A stretch of 64,000 nucleotides of DNA from Oikopleura dioica (GCA_907165135.1 OU015566.1:8540157-8604156); one strand, 5' to 3'. Positions 45,416 to 57,528 are shown, counted from the first letter of the stretch. Numbers and translations: made by a program. Notes: a model not told the origin generated them from the letters alone.

Positions 45416-46798
45416 TTAGTAGCAGATAAAGTCCTGCACTGTTTCAGTAGCAAAAGACGCCAATGATCGACCAGCAAAGAGGAATCCAGCGTTGCTTATA
45501 ATCTCGAGCTCCTCAAGGCTACCATCTATTCCATTTAGGTAGTAATTAGCAGTTGTGTACCCGATCGAAGCCCAATCTTTTGGAACCTCGTAGTTCTCCA
45601 AAACTATGAATTCGTTATAAATAATAAGATTTAAGATAAGAAACCTGGGATGTTTTCAACAAAATGATTCCAAGCATCAAATGCCAGTAAATCCATTGAA
45701 TTGAGAGTCGGTAGAATTTGCACCTGTTCAAATTTTTTGAGCGCATTATTTTTGAAAAGAATTCACCTGTAGGAAGAAGACTATATCCCGCGCGATTCCA
45801 AAAATGTCGATTTCCTCCGGATAGGCGTCACAAAAGTCTTCTATTTTTCCTTGGTACGAGTTCTCGAGGTGAAATTGAAGCATTCCCACGTAGTACATCA
45901 TCGTGTCGTAATAGTCTTAATTGACGAGCGTTATCGGTACAGCAATTTTATACCCGTCTTCTAATTACATTCATGTTTTTCGTACGCAAACGCGGCCTTT
46001 TCTGCAAAAATGAAGGTCCAGTGAAGAATCTGATCGGCAGTAGTGACAGAATTAAGTGAAGCGTCATTGCTGTTTTTGATCGAGCTAAGTGCATCGAAAC
46101 CATCCGAGAAAATCCCTATGAATTTGTATGCATCAATCTCGCCGTAGTAAATTTCTTGTAAGAGCTAAATTTCATAAATATAAACACAAAAAAGATATAG
46201 TTTGAACCTCTGCAGCTTCTAGGAGAGCATTCCAAGTAGCATCATTAGCACCAATGGCGGTCACGATGTCATTGCCTTCTACCCTTTTATCAAGCTTTAC
46301 CATACATAGATGAACCATAAAATATGATGTTACAGTAATACAACTAAGAATAAAACTCAACCGGTTTCGACAGAAAGTGTAGTTTTCTTAATTTTAATAG
46401 AACCCTCTGTCCGAGCACCTCTACAACCGAATCCGACCCGTGTGGTTAAAGCCCTCCGTAAGGTCAAACGCGGCAAGATCAGGGTTAACATCAAAAATCG
46501 CAACAAAATCATCAACTGTCAAACCACCATCGCGGACAGCATCAACGTCAATATTTTGGATAATGTCACGAATCTCAGTCGATGTCAAATTCATCCACAA
46601 GTAGTTCGTAAATGCAGTAGATTGTCCAGCTGTGTCTATGACGCGCTTGACCATGGTGTCCCATATTTTTGCGACTGCGAAGTCGACCAATGGGTCCATC
46701 AAAGTAAACGCATTTGCGCTAGAATATCACTGAGAATACTGATTGGCAAGCAATAGAACTTACAAATTAAACACTAGAAAAATCTTTAAGATCCTCAT
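45416..46798 (-). CDS. Secreted 368-aa protein of unknown family
   Basis: Seven exons: 46764-46798, 46438-46718, 46208-46386, 45969-46164, 45767-45915, 45645-45723, 45416-45603; all GT-AG and in frame. It starts MRILKIFLVFNFANA, a clear signal peptide. The mature protein is acidic and probably all-helical (LMDPLVDFAVAKIWDTMVKR, VDDFVAIFDVNPDLAAFDL, GEIDAYKFIGIFSDGFDALS, DFICY end). No domain recognised. A TATA-like box (TATAAAAA, minus strand) is at 46833-46840, about 35 bp above the ATG, so the 5' UTR must be very short or absent. Its stop lies about 100 bp from the stop of the convergent integrin gene. Confidence 0.65.
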
Positions 46799-47242
46799 TT
46801 TTCACTCTCGTGAGTTGGCTCGACATCCGTTCTTTTTATAGAGCTCAGCTTCCGCCCTTGATTTTCCAATTGAATGGCTAATCCGAGATAACAATATGTC
46901 CAACCAACATGGGAAAGTAAATCCGAACAAAGTCAAATTTTTTATCATTGTGTTCTTTATTAGCTTCTGATTTGCAGAAGCCATGTCGTTTTTAAAAAGG
47001 TATTTACAGTCAAGAAGAAAAAAAGAATTGTTTAGTTTGGCAAAGATTGTTCTTTGTCAGTCGGGCTGCACCAGGACACAGTGGCTATATAGTATTTGTT
47101 CAAATTGTGATTCATCCCTCTCAGAGCATGAGGTTAGCTTCTGAGGCCGGGAGAAGAATGTCCGAGTGACTGTCTTCGATCATCCAGCAAGCCTTGTTGT
47201 CGTCGTATACAGCAGAGAAATCTGACACTGGTTCAAACATGC
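46799..47242. other. Intergenic, promoter and 3' flank, no gene seen
   Basis: Contains the TATA-like box of the 368-aa gene (46833-46840). A further stretch downstream of the next minus-strand gene's stop stays open (DDNKACWMIEDSHSDILLP, about 47110-47200) and might be a last exon of that gene, but I could not find a suitable splice donor. Confidence 0.35.
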
Positions 47243-49428
47243 CTATATTTTTTCTAGCATCTCCGCCGAAATAGTAAAACGCCCCTTAGAGAGCTTCTTA
47301 AGAAATGATAAAATGGAACCAGTTCCTTCTGAAGAATCTTCATTGTTGATAGTGACAGTAGCGAATTCACCGTTTTTGTGCTTCTTTCCGTTCTTTGCCT
47401 CAGCCTTGACTTTGTATGTCGTTCCGGCGTGGAAGTTTCCGAAAAGTCCGCGCACCTAAAATAGCAGATGAAAAAACGTGATAAAGAAGAGAATTCGTGT
47501 TTTGTGATGCACTCGAAATACTCTCGGAAAGTCTTGACTAAGCCGCTGAAATCCGAAAGATTAGGTGACGAACCTTGTCGTCGAGCTTGTCCAGCGCAAT
47601 TTGCACGTGGTAGCCGTCTTCGCCGAAGTGTTGCACGCGGGTTACCAGGCCAGTTTCTGAAAAAAAGTGTCAATTTTATTAGATTTGGAATATGTGCAAA
47701 TTGAAATATTCAACTGAAAAGTCGAAAACTGGCTCATGACGAAAAATCACATCAGAATGGACAGAGTGATCCGATTCAGCTGCATTCATCGACCGCTGGA
47801 TTATTGAATCAATTTTGAATAAAGGGCTTATTCACTAGCTTTTTGAAGGGAAAGGGACTTGCATTCAAATTCATTTTATTTTAGATAGCTCCTTAAATTT
47901 TCCTTCATATTGAAATTTCACAAAAAAAAATTGATCGTTTATTTTCATTCGATTTTTAACCTTCTGTTTTTTAAAAAATATCAAGTTTTATCTCATTCGT
48001 CTAATGAAATTACATGAGAACTCACTTTTCATGAGTTGTGAGCAATAATAAACTACCCTAGATCCTAATTAAGTGAGCATGTTTTTATATTTTGGGATAA
48101 CTAGAACGTAAAATTGTTTTAGACGGGAGTTATGGCTTTGTACCTGTTTTGAAGATGTAGAGGTTTCGGTTGGTGTTGATGTCGGCAATGAGACCGTCGA
48201 AATCGAGCTTGCCGTCTTTTCGTTCAGATCCACCTTAAAATTGAATAGAATTTTGAAGCCATGTTGAAAGATGTAAATTACCTTCTGGGATCTTGAGGTC
48301 TTCAAGAGAAAGGTCGAACACGTGACCAGAAGGTGAATAGAAGAGAACTTTGACAGGGTCGCCGGCCGCAATTATACGAAATTATTCAAATTTCGGGCCA
48401 TTTCATATTCAGTGATAAATTATGGGCTTCTTTTTGTTAATTTAGAGCCTGCTCTTTATGTCATCCGGCTTCGAAAGCATGAATTTTCTAATTTAACCTA
48501 TTAGCCCTTGCACGTCAGTTCAATGACACTAGAATTCACGAAGAATGAAAGTACTTTTCTAACGCGCAAATAACAGCTCGGCGAGCCATTCCTTGGTTGA
48601 CAGAAAGATTTTCTTCATCTTCATCCATCTGAATATTAGCGAACAAGGAGAGCGAGGATCGATCTTCGTAAAGAAGTGGCACCAGGAATGAGTCGTCGAA
48701 ATCGAAGGCCTCGTTTGGTGGCTGATATTTCAAGCAAAGAGGTGTGTGTCCGTCTAAAATTTAATTTAACTCGGACCAGAAGACGAAAATTCAATGTCAA
48801 AATTCAGATAAATTGACCAATTTTATCGACAATTACTTTAAACTTCCCATGGCAGTGGGATTACCCGCAATTGCCAATTGCTTCATTCTTGAGTGTTTCA
48901 TCTCAATTATTACTCTGGGAACAATTAAATGATAATCGAAATAATAAGTCGAAAGATAGGTGCTGTATTTTATCGACGTAGAAATCCTACTTTTTGGTTT
49001 TCAAGATCATAATCCTATTTCTCGGAAGGGTGTTAAAAGAAGGTCATGAGTCCGCTAATCTCGCTTAAAAATATTTAACGGTCAAATTTAAACGGTTTGG
49101 CAAGTCTTTTAAATACTCCCACGTGGCAAGTAAAAAGCAAGTAAAATTAAATTACATTTTGTTTACTTGCGGCGGATGGATCTCATATCTTTCTGGCAGG
49201 GATGCTAATTTAGAAAGAATCTGTTGAAATTTGGTCAAATATAATTTTCGAAATTATTTGAGACCTTAAAATATTTGACAAGAAAATTAAGGGGAGGTGC
49301 CCGGAACCAACAGATTTTTTTTTCTTTTGAATTAGCTTCAAGATCATACCGAGTGTAATTCCAAAGGTGACACTATCTGTAGCAGCAGCAGCAAATCCAG
49401 CAGTGAAGAGAGCTTTTTTCAAAAACAT
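47243..49428 (-). CDS. Secreted protein of unknown family (exon structure partly resolved)
   Basis: First exon 49350-49428 gives a signal-like start (MFLKKALFTAGFAAAATDSV). A roughly 600-bp intron leads to an exon starting at 48753: GHTPLCLKYQPPNEAFDFDD, VPLLYEDRSSLSLFANIQMD, VNQGMARRAVICALEK. Further exons near 48290-48370 (DPVKVLFYSPSGHVFDLSLE), 48140-48240 (KDGKLDFDGLIADINTNRNL), 47570-47650 (ETGLVTRVQHFGEDGYHVQI) and 47243-47457 (VRGLFGNFHAGTTYKVKAEA) join in phase 0/1. The acceptor before DPVKVLF was not found, and the true C-terminus is uncertain. The second half reads like beta-sandwich sequence. No family recognised. Confidence 0.5.
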
Positions 49429-49819
49429 TTTGTTTATATTTATATTGTTCTGTTGAAGAAGTAAAGTCTTTTTCTCTCTCAAGCCGCTAAAGAAGCTTTC
49501 GTGCTGAAAATCGATAAGAATAAGATTCTAGTTTTTGTATCAAACGCGGCGGGAAACTGCGGCGGCGGAGCGAATTGAGCAGCGCCACCATTTTTTTTTT
49601 GGTTCCTGCGCGCGGCGGAAACCGTCAACAAAAATGAGAAACTGCGATTAACTTCTACGATGTTAACGATTTGTTCGGCTTGTCAACAACTCGGGAACAA
49701 TATGCAATGTTCGCAGAAATTGAACGGAGCCTTCTTTTTATTTATGTACAAAGAAAGGGAATGATGTTTTTCAATTTCGAATATTTTCTTTCATTATTCT
49801 TCATCAACAGTTTCATTCG
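49429..49819. other. Intergenic, no gene seen
   Basis: Contains GC-rich patches (49545-49575, 49605-49630), a T-run, and the 3' flank of the LU-domain gene. Confidence 0.35.
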
Positions 49820-51489
49820 TTAGAGCCATCCATTCAGATCCGAGGGAATGTTGCTATTACAATTCGCCGTCGCACAGCACTGTCGACAAACAGAAGCAAC
49901 ATACGGAGTGAGCGGACGGCACTGGTTCAACCGAGAAAGAGTTTGCGGCAGATTGAAGCGGAAGTTCTGAGCCTTCTGAGTCTCGCAGGCGTCCGACGCT
50001 GCGCAACCAGCAGAAATCTAAAATCATAACAAAATGTTAGAATTCTCGGTCAATTCTTACCCTGGTAGTCACTCGGTCGTACATTTCTACGCGAAGATAG
50101 CAGACTTCTCCGGGGGCGCACGTCGTGAAGGATGATGCGCACGTTGATGGATCTGCGCTTTACAAGGGTTTTTAGTCATGAAAAAATAATTCCGATTCTG
50201 ATTTTTAATGATTTCCCGAATTGCTGTCCATAAACCAGTTAAACGAAAAAGTAAGTCTGAAAGCCAAAAACAGCCACTTTATTTATTTTTAGCAGTTTTA
50301 TTAACAAAAAGAAGAAAATCTTTATGAAAAAATGGCCGATAAAAACTAATAAAGAATTCAAGAAACGACCAAATCCGGTAAGCGGTACCCTAGAAATATC
50401 CTGTTTTCCCCAAAAGCAATAAATTTCCAACTCGAGGAGTCGTCGATTAGCTCACTTTAACACCGCGAAATTGAATTAGAAACTTCATGTCTCAAATGCT
50501 TGTTTCAAAAAAAAACGCAACCCAAGCATACACTAGAAGAATTTATATTTTTGCATGAGCGTTTGCGTCAAAAACGCCCTTTTAAAATAACTTGACGCTT
50601 TTTAGAACCCAATTATATCGACTCAAAAATGTAAATAACTCAAAATTATATAAACGCCAACCCTTTTCCTATTACAACTCCAGCAAGAGATTCCAGTTCC
50701 GACACTTGTTCTTGTTTGAAAATTTCCGACTCCTGAAAACTCAGATTTTTCAAGTTTACTTACCTCAGAGACCGTTTTACGCTCCTTTTCCTCCTCGACC
50801 GGTTGCTCTTCAAACAAAAACGGCAAATTTGGCCGTTTTCTGATGCTCAGAAGATCTTCTAGGTTTCCTTTCGGCAAGCTGAAACTCGGCAAGAGCGAGG
50901 GAATGCTGATTTCGTACTCTTCACTTTCGTACTCTTCTTCCGAGTAATTTGGAAAAACTTCAATTTCCTCGAATTCTTCGATTTCTTCGAACTCACCGTC
51001 TTTTCGATTGTCTAAATGATTTGATTATTTTTAGCTCAAAAAGAAACGTATGGTTATTGAAAGTAATTTCTAATAAAAGAAATCTAAGTTTAAAATCCCG
51101 AGAATTCAATATTCTATTTTCGTAAAGGAACACGTCGTTTTCGACTCTTTTTCGAACCTTTCTGTTCAACAAAATCCAGCAGCAACTCCACAGGCTCAGA
51201 CACCTTTTGATCATCCGATTTCATCGCTTCGTCCTCGTCGTCATTTCCCAAAGTATTTCTTGTCTTGTTATTGTCGGGTTCACCGTTTGTGTCCGCGAGA
51301 ACATCAACAACCGCGGCTGGTTGAGGCTTTTCTTCAACTCCTGTAGCTTCAATTTTTTCGTATAAAATTGCTTGAGCGTCAGAATTCCCAGGAAAATCAA
51401 AATCAACTGCCTGATCAAAAGTTATTTCTCTATGTTTTTCAATGTTCAACGAACATCAACAATGATGCCACTAGAATTCTTAAGTGCAT
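49820..51489 (-). CDS. Secreted acidic protein with C-terminal LU (Ly6/uPAR) domain
   Basis: 317 aa from exons 51451-51489, 51134-51410, 50669-51011, 50061-50157 and 49820-50017, summing in frame. The signal peptide MHLRILVASLLMF leads into AVDFDFPG. About 200 residues of Glu/Asp-rich low-complexity sequence follow (FEEIEEFEEIEVFPNYSEEE, EEQPVEEEKERK), with one basic patch (KKSRKR). An LU domain ends the protein: ISCWSCNSADPSTCASSFTT, GEVCYLRVEMYDR, SAGCAASDACE and the closing VCRQCCATANCNSN. The 511-bp intron 50158-50668 fits only as GA-AG, which yields the CWSCN-SADPSTC join that LU domains show. An acidic region fused to an LU domain is unusual; the last three exons alone could be a normal LU gene if I have merged two genes. 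Confidence 0.6.
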
Positions 51490-52169
51490 GAGTCAAATTT
51501 ACTAACATGCAGGAATTTTTCTATGAATATGTTTTTTCCACGACAATAATAGGTTCATTTCAAAAAGCATCCAAAAAAATTGGGTTCTTCGAGTTAATTT
51601 GCTTCGAGCAAAACGTTTTTTCTGCTGATTATGAAATTTTGATAATGATGAAAATAAAGAAAGTCCTTTTCAATAATCAAATTAATCATCAGTCGCAAAA
51701 CTCTAAAAAGAGCAAAAGAAACTGCCAACAATTAAACTACAATTCTCCGTCGTCTCCTGCCGAGCCCGTAATTACACGCTAAACAAATTATTCGCCCTCC
51801 ATGTTGCTTATCATAACAGATGATAGTGAAAATATTGCTAAGTTTGGATTTTGGCGGCTTTTTGAACATTAAACGCGACCCGTATGGCACTAGTCCTGTT
51901 TACGATTTTCTAAACTTTTTCCTTCGAACGGTAACTGGCGAGGCTGAATATTTCCACTTGGGGATCGCAAACATCGTACGTTTCCTAAAATACAGAAATT
52001 TAATATTGCGAGAAAATCTTATCATTATTTATTAAATAATTGATTTAATAATGATTGAAATAATTTTAATAGAATAAACTATTATTACTAATAATTAATT
52101 TATTTAAATAATTTTTATTTTTTAACTATTATTTTTTATTAAAAAATTTATTTATTGAAAACACAATTA
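51490..52169. other. AT-rich intergenic region, no gene seen
   Basis: Upstream region of the LU gene and 3' flank of the kelch gene. 52015-52155 is extreme AT low-complexity sequence (TTAATAATT-type). Two short open frames here have no support. Confidence 0.4.
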
Positions 52170-53501
52170 TTAGCGAATTTTAACCTGTTTGCGAAATTTG
52201 CGCTTTCCAATCCTCTCGCATTTGCCACCATAGATAAATACTTCAGGCCCTTTCAAAATCGCATTAAACTTGAGTCTAACCGGATTGACCATCCGGCCGA
52301 CAGGCGACCAGTAGCTTTGGAAGTTGTCCAGCTTCAGAATCGCCGCTCTATTTTCCACCAAACCGCCGAAGACGAAAACGGCGTCTTTGTAAACTACTGT
52401 TTGGTGGCCGTAGCGCGCTTCAGGAAGCGTCGGACCGGGGCTCCATTCGCCACCTTGGTAGATTTCAGTGGACTTTTGCGGCTCGCCCAAGAACGAGTTG
52501 TGGCCACCAATCGCGATCATCCCTTCCGAGGTGGTCGATATTGTGAATCTGTCGCGACCTGAAAAACGAGTAAGTGATTGAAAGATTTGAAAGAAAGGAA
52601 AAAACGTTTTGGAAAACGTTATAATCGTCGTTTTAATATTTTGGTACTCTGTTGTTTTGAGAAGTAATTTCGTTAAGAAAGGATATCAAACATAAGAGCT
52701 AATTTGATCAACAGACCTTGTTGTGAGGCAGGCACTCCTATTCCACCGAAAAGGCTCGCTTCTCTAAACCAATGTGTTCCGTTGAAACTTTGAACGGATG
52801 CTACGTTAGTTGATGCATAAATATCATTTCTTATTATTTCAGCTTTGAAAGCCTTTGATAATATCAAACGAAAATTATTTTTTCGCGACGAAATTATTTG
52901 AATCAGGCTGTCTGTCAAATGTCCAAAGTGAACTAAAATTCGCGCAAATCAAACTGGGCGCCTAACCACGACTTGTAGTCTTACGAGTCTTTCAAGTACG
53001 TCCGTAACACTGTTAAACGGTTACTGGATTATCACGTCACGTTCGGCAAAGAGACGACCGCAGAAATCCGTTCCTTTCACAAACGGTGAGCGACTCGAAA
53101 GCAGCTCCACCTCGACCACCACATGCCCAAATGCGGCCGTTGAAAATCGTACTCGCCATACGAGCTCGCGGAAATGACATTTTCGAGTTTGGCAAAAGCT
53201 CCCAAGGGGAGTTTTTAGCGGTTTTTGAGAAGACAAGATCACTTGGTTCCATTCCAGTTTGATTACCAGAAGGTTCTTGTCCTCCTATCAGATAAGTGAC
53301 ATTATTCAACACTTCTATCGTGTGGTACACTCGCCCGAGGCCAGGTAACAAATGCTCATCTCCAAGGGCGTCGGTAGTTCCCTCTATCGGGTTGATTACA
53401 TAAGCTTCTGTCAGATTCTTTCGACCACCGTAGACCGCCACGGAGAAATCCCAACAACGAGCCAGGCTGGGCAAGAAGATTGATAACTTTTTCCACAACA
53501 T
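52170..53501 (-). CDS. Secreted kelch-repeat protein
   Basis: Starts MLWKKLSIFLPSLARCWDFS (signal-like). Kelch blades are visible as GG pairs with spaced Tyr/Trp: VAVYGGRKNLTEAYVINP, YHTIEVLNNVTYLIGGQ, RMASTIFNGRIWACGGRGG, WFREASLFGGIGVP, GMIAIGGHNSF, RYGHQTVVYKDAVFVFGG and GPEVFIYGGK, enough for one six- to seven-bladed propeller. Exons seen: about 53050-53501, about 52700-52910, and 52170-52561 (preceded by TTTTTCAG); the joins between the first two are not fully resolved. It ends in a basic tail (KRKFRKQVKIR). Function unknown; kelch propellers bind partner proteins, and the signal peptide suggests secretion. Confidence 0.65.
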
Positions 53502-54045
53502 GTGATTTTTTTTTTCTTAGGCAGATGTATCTCTGATTAAAATTAACGCTCTTATCTTGATTCTAGTGTTTTTGCTAATGAAAGAGTTTTTGTGAGCGGA
53601 GCCGCGTTGCTGAGCCATCTTGAGGTCAGGATGACCTTTTTGGGGTCACGCGAGTGATTACGTAAATAAGACCACTTCAATGGAGCGTCTGACATTCTTC
53701 TAATTTCCTGGACAGGTTTTTTTCAGTGACAGGAGTTATTAGTCTAATGACTTAGTAATTTTCACTCAAGATTTGCTCGTTCTTTTTTGATGGATGACAC
53801 AGTTTAGAATCGGACAGAATATTTATTGAAGTAGGAATAAAATCAGAATATTTTTCGAATTGAAGGATCTCTTCTCGTGCTCATTCGTACTTTGGAGTGA
53901 ATTGGTAGTGCAGAAGGCGGAATTTAACTAATGAAAAACTGCATTGAGATTTCATTTTATAAGTGGATTTTTTGTTAAAGTGCACAAAAATCAGAGCTTA
54001 TAATGCCATAAAATTTTAACAGAAGATGGCGCTGCTAATAGCTAT
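53502..54045. other. Intergenic, no gene seen
   Basis: 544 bp between two minus-strand genes; the promoter of the kelch gene should be here. No clear element seen. Confidence 0.35.
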
Positions 54046-55930
54046 TTAAGTACCCAAAGGTACAAAAGAGCCTTTGATCTTTATCAAACCTGAGTTATCA
54101 GCTGCGGATCTTTGAGGCCATGTTCTGAGAGTCAAGTAAATCGAATCCTCGTTTGAAGTTCCGTTTATAGAAAAACCGACGCGTGAAATATCGTCCGGGT
54201 AAAATGAGTCCAAAGAATCAGCAATCGGGATCTCGACAACTTCAAAATCACCCTCGGTTTCTACGAGTTTGAAGAATCGCCCGAAAGTGCGTTTTCTCCG
54301 ATCAGTTGTATGAGGAAGCGCTTGAATGAAACCATCGTGGACGAAAAGGTCAAAATATGGATCCATCGGAATATGGAATTTTCGAAATCGTATCTAAAAC
54401 AAAACTGCTCACGGAACGAAAATGTGAGGTCAACCTACAGTGGAAGTATTCATAACGCAAAAAGCAGCAGAGCGACAACGCTTCATGATTTGAGTTCCGG
54501 AGTGGTAACTACGAAATTTCATCTTGACTCCAAACGCACCGATAAATACGGGACACTTCGCTCGGTTCATCAAGTTGTGTTCATTTTCGAGTTCAAAATA
54601 TGACTTGTGAGCCGTAACTGAGAAGTTGTCATTTGAACAGGTGGCCAGCAAGCAAACCCATCATTCAGTAAATCGGACCCAAGAGGCTTCAAGTTCTGGA
54701 AAACCGAGTGCTCGATGACCGTCGCTGTCGATGTAGAACTGTCGATGATGGAGACATCCCAGTCGTTCGAGTCGAAACGGTGCGCTAGAATTTAGGCTAA
54801 TTTTTAGGAATTCAGCTTTGGTGATCTCGGTCAATGGGGCGCGCTTCCGCTGTCAGAAATGCAATTGACGTGGGAAATTCTAAGTGATTTAAATCTGACA
54901 AGCTCATAAATAAAAATTTGACGAAAAGCGCTGACGTCCAAAGCTTTCAAAGAAAGATTAAACACTTTACTTACAAAAGCACATGATCTTTTCATCCTGA
55001 GCGTAATACGCGGTGAAGACTGTCAAATCGAATCTTTCTTTGAAAACAGACTTGAGCTTGAGTTTCTGCCCAGCTTTGTCGATTGAAAGAAAGAAAATCT
55101 CGACAATGGTAGAATCATCTTCGTCGCCAGGATTCGTCGTTGTCACGAGTAATTTGTCCGGATTGTTCGTTGGGAAAATTGTCAAGGAAAAGACGCTCTC
55201 GGCGGGGAAAATCGCATCACGAATATTGAACTCTTTATCATATAGGCTGATAAAATGGCTACTGTTGATCGTATGCTGATGAGGATCGTAGGCAATCATC
55301 TGATCCCTGATAAATGCGATTTTTGAATGTTTCGTCGGAACCGAAATTTCCTCAGAGGTTCTTAGATTTGTCAACGTGACAATATCCGATGATACTGGAC
55401 AACATGATCTGAAGCTCGAGCTTAGTCTCGTTCTATCCTTTTATTCGTTTTTGATTAATTAACGTAATTGCTTTTTTGTAATCAATGAAACGATTTCTGA
55501 GAAATTGGTGCGGTTCCAGGTCCATCCGCTCGTTTCTCCGTCTCAAACGTCTCCAGAATGAGGTTTGATTTGAAGCTTCTGACTTTTTGGTACGCTTTGA
55601 TAAATGTACAGTAGTCGTTGAATGAAGCGATCTTGAAATCAAGGAGGAGTTTATAAAGAAGTTCAGAGTTCGGATAATTGTGGTACGCTCGTTTGCGCCA
55701 GAATGATGGACGAATAAAATTGAACGCTTGCCAGAAATTGTCTGAAGTAAATTAAGCTTTTATTTTATCGAAGTTTAAAAACGATTGTAGTTGATAAAAA
55801 ACGGGATTTATTTTAGGCAAGTTTAATAAGCTCTACCTGAATGAAGTTCCAGTAACTTCTTGTCTGTAAGGCGTTCGATGATCTTCTCACTTATCTCTGG
55901 AATGGAGATGACATCCTCAAGCTCCGTCAT
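54046..55930 (-). CDS. F-box-like protein
   Basis: The first exon (from the ATG at 55930) reads MTELEDVISIPEISEKIIER then LTDKKLLELHS, resembling an F-box (substrate adaptor of SCF ubiquitin ligases), continuing NFWQAFNFIRPSFWRKRAY in the second exon after a GT-AG intron. Later exons give a beta-rich region: TNLRTSEEISVPTKHSKIAF, SLYDKEFNIRDAIFPAESVF, PDKLLVTTTNPGDEDDST (about 54970-55430), LENEHNLMNRAKCPVF (near 54600) and a last exon 54046-about 54370 (VGFSINGTSNEDSIYLTLRT). The pattern suggests a divergent beta-propeller. Several joins are unresolved. F-box assignment is tentative. Confidence 0.5.
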
Positions 55931-56340
55931 TTTTATGTTTTGGCCGCTTTTTCTCTGCTATCTTGGTGGTTGAGCTATTACGCTTTTGTTGAAAAAAAAA
56001 ACTTTTGACTTTCCTTTACGCTTTTCACGGGGGAGGGTTTTGCTGAGAGTCTTATTTTCAAAGACACATGATTGGCTTACCCTGGAAAGTTAAACAAGCC
56101 GATTGGTTCAGTTTTTCTTTGCAAGTTCTATAGGTTCACATGCCAACCGGGTGGATTTATGGTACTCTACCAATATTGACAACCAGTCTCAACGCTTCAA
56201 AGTCTATTTGGCTGTCTTGGTGGGAAGATATCTCCTCGAAAACAATAAATTATGGTTTGTTGGCTATATAATTAGTTTATTTATTGTTTAGAAAAATAGA
56301 AATGAATCGTTTTAATTCAAAATGGGGATTTTAACGCAGC
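55931..56340. other. Intergenic, no gene seen
   Basis: 410 bp between two minus-strand genes: upstream region of the F-box-like gene, 3' flank of enkurin. Confidence 0.35.
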
Positions 56341-57528
56341 TTAGGAAATATATAGGATCGGATGAGCTTCAATCTGCTTGATGTCTTTGTCTAAAATGTC
56401 CATCTCGCGCTCAAGCATCTCCTTGCGGTTTCGTTTTGGGATCGTGTCAGTGATAACGCTAGAAACAGGATTGCCCTCTATCATCACAGATTTATTACCT
56501 GAGTCCTTGATACTGATGGTGGAGGAGATTCCAGTTGGTCTTGAGTCCCTCGAGAATTCTAGTTCGCTCCGCGTCGGGAACTCTCTTCATCATCCCACTC
56601 TCCAAGCGTTCCTAAAACATTGGTTCATATCTTGATATGTCTTAACTTCCTCTAAGCAACGTTGGTTCAGTGGTAGAATTCTCGCCTGCCACGCGGGAGG
56701 CCCGGGTTCGATTCCCGGACGTTGCAAGTTTTTGTTTATTTTGATATTTTTCGGTTCTCCTCCTTGATTTCAATCGGTACCTGAACGTATGCGTCGTACT
56801 CTTTCTGCGCCTCGGCCATTTCTTTCTTTCGCCGATTGATGTACTCTGGAGTTCTGCCGTAATCATCCTTCTGCGAGTACTAAAGAAGTTGGTCACTGTT
56901 TGTCAAAAGATTGTTAAAAATTATGCTTACCTTAGGGTACATTCCAGATGGCATCAGCTCTTGCGAATGTCCACCAGGGCTGTCTACAAACTTCGGAATA
57001 GGTCGCTTTGCCGTTGATCTTATAGTGCTTATAGCATTCTAAACCTTGTCAGAGGAGAAATATATAGAAGACAGCTACCTCTTTGATAAAGTTCTTATCA
57101 TTCTGCGATGGTGTGTGCTGAACTGTTGCTCTTGGAACGGGCGGTTTTCGTTCATCCTTGAATAAAAAGAGTAAAAGATAGATTCAAACGGTTGACAAAC
57201 CGAGTATTTGAAGGTTGGAGTTTTCGGTTTTGGCGTTCTAGTGCGATCCCGACTCTTAAGAAAATCTTTGGGTGGGTTCAAAGGCGTCTTTAGGTGACCC
57301 ATCGTTCTCAAATCGTGCTTTCCTCGCGATCTTTCTTCCTTCACTTGCTGGCTAATTTGAACAAGATCAGTGTTAATTCATCTTTTTAGAAATACTGTAA
57401 TTGAAGTTTCTATTCAATTTTCGCTCTCACCTATGTTTGGAGTGGTAGATCTTGTTCTTGTGAATTTGCGGCAACGAGCGGGGCACAAGATCGTCCACAT
57501 TTTCTCCTCCGTAGTAAGTCACTCCCAT
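56341..57528 (-). CDS. enkur: Enkurin
   Basis: 254 aa (vertebrate enkurin is about 256) from exons 57431-57528, 57201-57351, 57079-57156, 56931-57038, 56781-56879, 56499-56611 and 56341-56458; all GT-AG, in frame. Enkurin is a microtubule inner protein of motile cilia and sperm flagella that also binds TRPC channels and calmodulin. The Pro-rich N-terminal half (KTPLNPPKDFLKSRDRTRTP) matches the family, and the C-terminal enkurin domain is clear: DYGRTPEYINRRKKEMAEAQ then KEYDAYV, MKRVPDAERTRILEGLKTNW, and TIPKRNRKEMLEREMDILDK ending PILYIS. Intron 5 (56612-56780) contains a tRNA gene on the opposite strand. Confidence 0.92.
56656..56726 (+). tRNA. tRNA-Gly (anticodon GCC)
   Basis: 71 nt. The acceptor stem GCAACGT pairs with ACGTTGC. 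The A box GGTTCAGTGGTAGAATTCTC and B box GGTTCGATTCC are intact; the anticodon GCC is at 56688-56690 in loop CTGCCAC. It is near identical to animal tRNA-Gly-GCC apart from the acceptor stem. A TTTTT Pol III terminator follows at 56729-56733. It lies antisense inside intron 5 of enkurin. Confidence 0.97.
56729..56733 (+). terminator. Pol III T-run terminator of tRNA-Gly
   Basis: TTTTT immediately after the mature tRNA 3' end (two bases between). Typical RNA polymerase III stop signal. Confidence 0.7.

Noticed and set aside
51820..52035. Plus-strand frame ending in AT-rich sequence (ILLSLDFGGFLNIKRDPYG)
   Set aside because: No similarity, no signals, and it runs into low-complexity DNA.
56642..56896. 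Minus-strand Arg-rich frame over the tRNA
   Set aside because: It runs through the tRNA-Gly gene and out of frame with enkurin exon 5; a shadow.
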